DNA from: JAWXUC01 sp044432975
GTDB lineage: Bacteria; Pseudomonadota; Alphaproteobacteria; RF32; CAG-239
Direction: 5' to 3'
NCBI GenBank assembly: GCA_044432975.1
Contig: JAWXUC010000010.1
Coordinates: forward strand, 1 to 54,771
Length of the DNA stretch: 54,771 nucleotides
The notes below the pieces were generated by a model. It made no database searches. It had not been told where the DNA came from and worked only from the letters and a program-made list of their open reading frames with translations. The position numbers and the translations under genes were made by a program. Shown piece after piece: positions 50,635-54,771 of this stretch (the stretch's first letter is position 1; each line of letters starts with the position of its first letter).

Positions 50635-51522
50635 ATGAAAGGTATAATTTTAGCAGGTGGGTCTGGTTCAAGACTTTATCCGCTGACAAAGACAACTTCA
50701 AAGCAATTGCTGCCTGTTTATGATAAGCCGATGATTTATTATCCGCTTTCTACATTAATGTTGTTTGGTATAAATGAAATTTTGATTGTTTCAACGCCTC
50801 AGGACACTCCTAATATTGAAAAGCTTTTTGGTGATGGTTCTAAGTTGGGGCTTCATATTGAATATAAAGTACAGGCCGAGCCCAAGGGTATTGCACAGGC
50901 TTTTACTATTGGAGCAGATTTTATTGGTGATGAAGATGTTTGTTTGATTTTAGGTGATAATATTTTTTATATGGGTGAGCAGTTTCATTCTTTTAGAGCT
51001 GAGGTTGTTAAAAATGAGAGGCATAGAGCAACAATTTTTGCTTATCATGTTTCTGACCCAGAGCGCTTTGGTGTGGTTGAGTTTGATGAAAATAAAAAAG
51101 CTATCTCTATTGAAGAAAAACCTAAAAAGCCAAAATCAAATTATGCTTCTGTTGGGTTGTATTTTTATCCGTCTGATGTGGTTGATAAAGCTAAAAGCTT
51201 AAAACCATCTCTTCGAGGTGAGCTGGAAATTACAGATTTAAATAATTTATATTTAAATGAGGGACGGATGAATGTTGTGCCAATGCGTAGAGGAAACGCT
51301 TGGTTGGATGCAGGGACGCCTGAAAGTCTTATGGAATCTGGACAATTTGTGCAAATTATAGAAAAACGTCAGGGGCTTAAAATAGCTTGTATTGAAGAAA
51401 TTGCTTATAGAAGAGGTTTTATTAATGATGAACAAATGATGTTTTTGATTAATGAACTTAAGGATTGTGATTATAAAAAATATTTAGAAAAAATTTATGG
51501 AGAATATCATGAACTTTATTAA
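50635..51522 (+). CDS. rfbA: Glucose-1-phosphate thymidylyltransferase
   Basis: The 295-residue RmlA/RfbA enzyme is recognised from KGIILAGGSGSRLYPLT, SKQLLPVYDKPMIYYPL and GDNIFY. It makes dTDP-glucose from dTTP and glucose-1-phosphate, the first step to dTDP-L-rhamnose. Size is standard. AAAGGA precedes the ATG. It is followed in order by rfbC, rfbD and rfbB with overlaps, so all four steps are co-translated. Confidence 0.96.
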   Translation: MKGIILAGGSGSRLYPLTKTTSKQLLPVYDKPMIYYPLSTLMLFGINEILIVSTPQDTPNIEKLFGDGSKLGLHIEYKVQAEPKGIAQAFTIGADFIGDEDVCLILGDNIFYMGEQFHSFRAEVVKNERHRATIFAYHVSDPERFGVVEFDENKKAISIEEKPKKPKSNYASVGLYFYPSDVVDKAKSLKPSLRGELEITDLNNLYLNEGRMNVVPMRRGNAWLDAGTPESLMESGQFVQIIEKRQGLKIACIEEIAYRRGFINDEQMMFLINELKDCDYKKYLEKIYGEYHELY

Positions 51523-52051
51523 AACAGAAATAGAAGGTGTTTTTATTATTGAGCCAAAAGTTTTTGAAGATGAACGTGGATATTTTTATGAATCATATTC
51601 TAAAAAAGATTTTGATGAGGTTGGGCTTGATTATAACTTTATTCAGGACAATCAATCAAAGTCGTCTTATGGAACAATTAGGGGGTTGCATTTTCAAAAA
51701 GGGGAATTTGCTCAGGCAAAGTTGGTGAGAGTTTTAGATGGAACTGTTTTAGATGTTGCGGTTGATTTGCGTGAAGGCTCAGAGACTTATGGTAAGCATG
51801 TTGCTGTTGAATTGTCGGCTGAAAATAAGCGTCAGTTGTTAATTCCTCGAGGTTTTGCCCATGGTTTTTCTGTGTTGTCAGAAACAGCAGTGTTTGCTTA
51901 TAAATGTGATAATCTTTATAATAAAGCAAGTGAAGGCGGACTTCTATATAACGATAAAGAGCTTGGAATTGATTGGAAAGTTGATTTGGATAAAGTTATT
52001 TTATCAGATAAAGATAAGATTAATCCTAAGTTAGTGGAGATTAATAAATGA
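51509..52051 (+). CDS. rfbC: dTDP-4-dehydrorhamnose 3,5-epimerase
   Basis: A 180-residue cupin-type epimerase: PKVFEDERGYFYESY, NQSKSSYGTIRGLHFQ with the conserved catalytic His, and LIPRGFAHGFSVLSE. It converts the 4-keto-6-deoxyglucose intermediate to the rhamno form. The ATG at 51509 has GGAG a few bases upstream and overlaps rfbA by 14 bases; an earlier in-frame ATG at 51497 lacks a ribosome site. It overlaps rfbD by ATGA. Confidence 0.95.
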   Translation: MNFIKTEIEGVFIIEPKVFEDERGYFYESYSKKDFDEVGLDYNFIQDNQSKSSYGTIRGLHFQKGEFAQAKLVRVLDGTVLDVAVDLREGSETYGKHVAVELSAENKRQLLIPRGFAHGFSVLSETAVFAYKCDNLYNKASEGGLLYNDKELGIDWKVDLDKVILSDKDKINPKLVEINK

Positions 52052-52863
52052 TTTTAGTTACAGGTGCAAATGGGCAGCTGGGGAATGAGTTGAAAATACT
52101 TTTGTCAGATGCAATTTTTACAGATGTTGCAGATTTGGATATTTGTGATTTTGCAGCAGTGCAAAGCTTTGTTAAAGAAAACAATGTTGATATAATCATT
52201 AATTGCGCTGCATATACTGCTGTTGACAAAGCTGAAGATGATATTGAATTGGCAACAAAAATTAATGTTGATGGACCTGAAAACTTGGCAAAGAGCGGTG
52301 CTAAGATTATTCATGTTTCTACAGATTATGTCTTTGATGGTTTGGGGTATAGACCTTATAAGCCAGAAGATGAAGCCCAACCTAATAGTGTTTATGGAAA
52401 AACTAAACTAGCAGGAGAACAAGCTGTTTTGAATAATGCAAATACGGCAATTATTATCCGTACGGCTTGGTTATATTCATTTTTTGGTAATAATTTTGTT
52501 AAGACAATGTTGCGTTTGGGCGCAGAAAAAGAAAGTATAGGTGTGGTGGCAGATCAAATTGGGACGCCAACTTATGCAGGTGATTTGGCTCAAGCTATTG
52601 TTGAAATATTGCCTCAAATTAAAGAAGGGCAAAAGGATGTTTATCATTTTTCAAATGAAGGTGTTGCTAGTTGGTATGATTTTGCAGTAGAAATTTTGAA
52701 AGATTTACAGTGTGTGGTTAATCCAATTTCTACAGAAGATTATCCGACAAGAGCAAAGCGTCCGTTTTATAGTGTATTAGATAAAACAAAAATCAAAAAA
52801 GATTTTAATATCAAAATTAATCATTGGAAAAAAGGATTGGAAAAATGTCTAAGTCAATTTTAG
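52048..52863 (+). CDS. rfbD: dTDP-4-dehydrorhamnose reductase
   Basis: The 271-residue protein carries the Rossmann motif TGANGQLG, INCAAYTAVDKAE, HVSTDYVFDG and the YGKTKLAGE segment with the catalytic Tyr and Lys. It uses NAD(P)H to make dTDP-L-rhamnose, the final step of the pathway. A little shorter than usual (280-300). It overlaps rfbC by 4 bases and rfbB by 19. Confidence 0.95.
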   Translation: MILVTGANGQLGNELKILLSDAIFTDVADLDICDFAAVQSFVKENNVDIIINCAAYTAVDKAEDDIELATKINVDGPENLAKSGAKIIHVSTDYVFDGLGYRPYKPEDEAQPNSVYGKTKLAGEQAVLNNANTAIIIRTAWLYSFFGNNFVKTMLRLGAEKESIGVVADQIGTPTYAGDLAQAIVEILPQIKEGQKDVYHFSNEGVASWYDFAVEILKDLQCVVNPISTEDYPTRAKRPFYSVLDKTKIKKDFNIKINHWKKGLEKCLSQF

Positions 52864-53852
52864 TTACTGGTGGGGCAGGGTTTATTGGGGCTAATTTTGT
52901 ACCTTATTTTGCGGATAAATATCAAGAGTATAATGTTATTAACTTAGATAAACTAACCTATGCAGGAGATGTGGCAAATTTAAGTGAGTGTGAAAGTATG
53001 AATAATTATACTTTTGTTCAAGGTGATATCTGTGATAATGGTTTGATAAAGTCTTTGTTCGAAAAATATGACATTAGAGGTGTTATTCATTTTGCAGCAG
53101 AAAGCCACGTTGATAATTCAATTAGTGGTCCTAAAGCCTTTATAGAGACAAATATTTTAGGTACTTTTAATTTGCTTGATGTTGCTAAAAATTATTGGAT
53201 GGAAAAACCAAATGTTTATAAAGTTGGTTATGAAGATTGTAGATTTCATCATATTTCAACGGATGAAGTTTATGGAACATTGGGAGAAACAGGTTTGTTT
53301 GAAGAAATAACTCCTTATGCGCCAAATTCTCCATATTCTGCAAGTAAGGCAAGTTCTGATTTTCTTGTTCGTGTATATTATCATACTTATGGAATGAATG
53401 TTACGACTTCAAATTGTTCAAACAATTATGGTCCAAAGCAACACTGTGAAAAGCTTATTCCAAAAATTATATCAAACTGTTTGAATGAATTGCCAATTCC
53501 GATTTATGGTAAGGGTGATAATATTCGTGATTGGTTATATGTTCTTGATCATTGCAAGGCGATTGACTTGGTTTATCACACAGGGCGTGTGGGTGAAACT
53601 TATAATGTTGGTGGCCGTAATGAGCGTACAAATATGCAGATTGTAAATACAATTTGCACAATTTTAGATGAAAAGAGACCTCGTCAAAGTGGAAAATATG
53701 CAGATTTAATCACTTTTGTAGAAGATAGAGCAGGGCACGACAAACGTTATGCAATAGATGCTACAAAGCTAGAAACAGAGCTAGGTTGGAAAGCAGATGA
53801 AAACTTTGAAACAGGAATTTTGAAAACGGTTGAGTGGTATTTGTATCGTTAG
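52845..53852 (+). CDS. rfbB: dTDP-glucose 4,6-dehydratase
   Basis: A 335-residue extended SDR: TGGAGFIGANFV for NAD binding, HFAAESHVDNSI, STDEVYG with the catalytic Asp-Glu pair, and YSASKASSD with the Tyr and Lys. It makes the 4-keto-6-deoxy sugar used by RfbC. The ATG at 52845 has GGAAAAA upstream; the 19-base overlap with rfbD is larger than usual. It ends with TAG directly against the convergent TSCPD gene. Confidence 0.95.
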   Translation: MSKSILVTGGAGFIGANFVPYFADKYQEYNVINLDKLTYAGDVANLSECESMNNYTFVQGDICDNGLIKSLFEKYDIRGVIHFAAESHVDNSISGPKAFIETNILGTFNLLDVAKNYWMEKPNVYKVGYEDCRFHHISTDEVYGTLGETGLFEEITPYAPNSPYSASKASSDFLVRVYYHTYGMNVTTSNCSNNYGPKQHCEKLIPKIISNCLNELPIPIYGKGDNIRDWLYVLDHCKAIDLVYHTGRVGETYNVGGRNERTNMQIVNTICTILDEKRPRQSGKYADLITFVEDRAGHDKRYAIDATKLETELGWKADENFETGILKTVEWYLYR

Positions 53853-54092
53853 TTATTTGCTTGCTTCTTTTAATGCTTGGGCAAGTTGATCAGGGCAAGA
53901 TGTTCCTTTGTTTCCGCAAGTTATGCCTGAAAGTTTGTTTATAACATCTTCTATTTTCATGTCTTCTACAAGTTTGCTTATGCCAGTTTGATTGCCTTGA
54001 CAGCCGCCATTAAATTTTACGGATTTTACTTTACCATCTATAATGTCAAACTCAATTGATTTGGCGCATACTTTTTGTGTTGAATAAATCAT
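53853..54092 (-). CDS. TSCPD domain protein
   Basis: A 79-residue protein of the TSCPD/TIGR03905 family: MIYSTQKVCAKSIEFDI, VKFNGGCQGNQTGISKLVEDM, and GITCGNKGTSCPDQLAQAL, including the TSCPD motif and its cysteines. The same domain forms the C-terminus of class II ribonucleotide reductases; free copies have unknown roles and may bind metal. AAAGGT-like sequence precedes the start. Its stop touches the rfbB stop with no gap. Confidence 0.88.
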   Translation of the reverse strand: MIYSTQKVCAKSIEFDIIDGKVKSVKFNGGCQGNQTGISKLVEDMKIEDVINKLSGITCGNKGTSCPDQLAQALKEASK

Positions 54093-54169
54093 TTCTTTAC
54101 CTTTTTTGTTGTAATATTTAAAATATTAGATAATATACACTTAATATTTAATTAAAGTTGGAAAAAGAA

Positions 54170-54655
54170 ATGATAAATAGTATAAAAGATAAAGAAAACA
54201 CTTTGTTGTTAAAATTAAAAAAGGGTGATGTTTTTATTCAGATGTTACCTAAAGTTGCTCCTAATCATGTTGCAAGGATTAAAGAACTTGTTAAAGACGG
54301 TTTTTATGATGGGTTGCTTTTTCATCGTGTTATAGATGGTTTTATGGCTCAAACAGGTTGTCCTAATGGTACAGGTGTTGGCGGAAGTGGCAAAAAATTA
54401 AAAGCTGAATTTAATAAAACTCCTCATAAAAGAGGAACTGTATCTATGGCAAGAACTATGGATATTAATTCTGCTGATAGTCAGTTTTTTATTTGTTTTG
54501 AAGACTGTTCTTTTTTAGATGAAAAATACACAGTTTGGGGAGAAGTTATTTCTGGTATGGAATTTGTTGATCTTATTAAAAAAGGTAGGGGAGGAAATGG
54601 TGAAGTTTCTGAACCTGATGAAATAGTTTCTATTTCATTGGTATCTGATTTATAG
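54170..54655 (+). CDS. Cyclophilin-type peptidyl-prolyl cis-trans isomerase
   Basis: The 161-residue protein has FYDGLLFHRVIDGFMAQTGCP, GTVSMARTMDINSADSQFFICF and WGEVISGME, the cyclophilin core with the active-site Arg (FHRV) and the QFF motif. It speeds proline isomerisation during protein folding. No signal peptide is seen, so it is cytoplasmic. I place the start at ATG 54170; GGAAAAAGAA lies upstream. A TTG at 54158 is an alternative. Confidence 0.93.
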   Translation: MINSIKDKENTLLLKLKKGDVFIQMLPKVAPNHVARIKELVKDGFYDGLLFHRVIDGFMAQTGCPNGTGVGGSGKKLKAEFNKTPHKRGTVSMARTMDINSADSQFFICFEDCSFLDEKYTVWGEVISGMEFVDLIKKGRGGNGEVSEPDEIVSISLVSDL

Positions 54656-54679
54656 ACCATTTTACGAAAAGATAGAATC

Positions 54680-54771
54680 CCTTTGCTCGTCTTTTGCTTT
54701 TTGTTCTTTATTTTTATTTATAAACTGTAGTCCACTACACTTCATAAATAAAAATAAATTCAAAAAACAAA
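54680..54771. repeat. AT-rich palindromic element, cut by the window end
   Basis: TTTATTTTTATTTAT...CTGTAG, loop TCCA, CTACACTTC and ATAAATAAAAATAAA form a long interrupted palindrome after the cyclophilin gene. The outer TTTGTTTTTTGAATTT (minus strand) is also found in the 47.1 kb element and the core GTAGTCCACTAC resembles that element's TGGAG...CTCCA. The element probably continues past the window. Confidence 0.55.

Noticed and set aside
1..54771. CRISPR array
   Set aside because: No regularly spaced short direct repeats with unique spacers and no cas genes were seen.

Overview
The window is AT-rich bacterial DNA (roughly 30% G+C by eye) with tightly packed genes, many ATGA stop/start overlaps and ordinary AGGAG ribosome binding sites. 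TGA is a normal stop here, because many genes end in TGA overlapping the next start. A DUF2924 gene beside a large serine recombinase, the type I restriction genes and the rhamnose genes suggest a Gram-negative, possibly a host- or gut-associated alphaproteobacterium. That assignment is inference; there is no rRNA, and I found no tRNA.

Layout. (1) 1-6790: a translationally coupled surface-polysaccharide operon (glycosyltransferases, PIG-L deacetylase, GNAT acyltransferase, PP-loop ATPase, sugar epimerase). (2) 6835-15056: a defence-like stretch with a KAP NTPase plus an ApeA-like HEPN protein broken by one TGA, an IS3-type element, and an HNH nuclease coupled to a membrane protein. (3) 15057-22205: repeats, candidate small RNAs, a serine-recombinase/DUF2924 module with a decayed phage replication gene, and a RhuM-Fic protein. 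(4) 22346-33584: a type I restriction-modification locus in which a RloA/RloB (AbiL-like) pair, a membrane protein and an HNH-like protein sit between hsdM, hsdS and hsdR, followed by a convergent second KAP NTPase. (5) 33742-39833: metabolic and repair-type genes (phosphoesterase, Nudix, P-loop kinase-like, ASCH, radical SAM, SDR) and a DUF4143 ATPase. (6) 40058-45160: a second accessory block divided by copies of a dispersed repeat, holding a small membrane-anchored protein, a YafQ/DinJ-type toxin-antitoxin pair, a GIY-YIG/DUF4357 protein broken by one TAA, and a second RloA/RloB pair. (7) 45187-54655: mostly core genes: DNA alkylation repair (ogt, tag), tyrS with an attenuator-like leader, a GNAT enzyme, a META lipoprotein, a PhnP-like hydrolase, rfbACDB for dTDP-L-rhamnose, a TSCPD protein and a cyclophilin.

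The most striking unexplained structure is a repeat system. Repeat A (about 190-280 bp, carrying a terminator hairpin) occurs at about 15.2, 40.06, 41.68 and 44.88 kb, with a head-only copy at 16.2 kb. Repeat B (about 120-140 bp, ending in two mutually exclusive hairpins and a T-run) occurs at 16.0 and 40.9 kb. Both B copies follow an unrelated small exported-protein gene that is itself preceded by an A copy. After B, one locus goes straight to A and the other carries a toxin-antitoxin pair before A. This resembles a cassette arrangement in which constant flanks hold exchangeable cargo, although I see no integron integrase or canonical attC.

The two rhamnose and glycosyltransferase blocks at the ends probably supply the same cell envelope polysaccharide; the centre is a defence and mobile-DNA island with signs of active turnover (two nonsense-broken defence genes, an IS, decayed phage DNA and a truncated hydrolase at a repeat edge).
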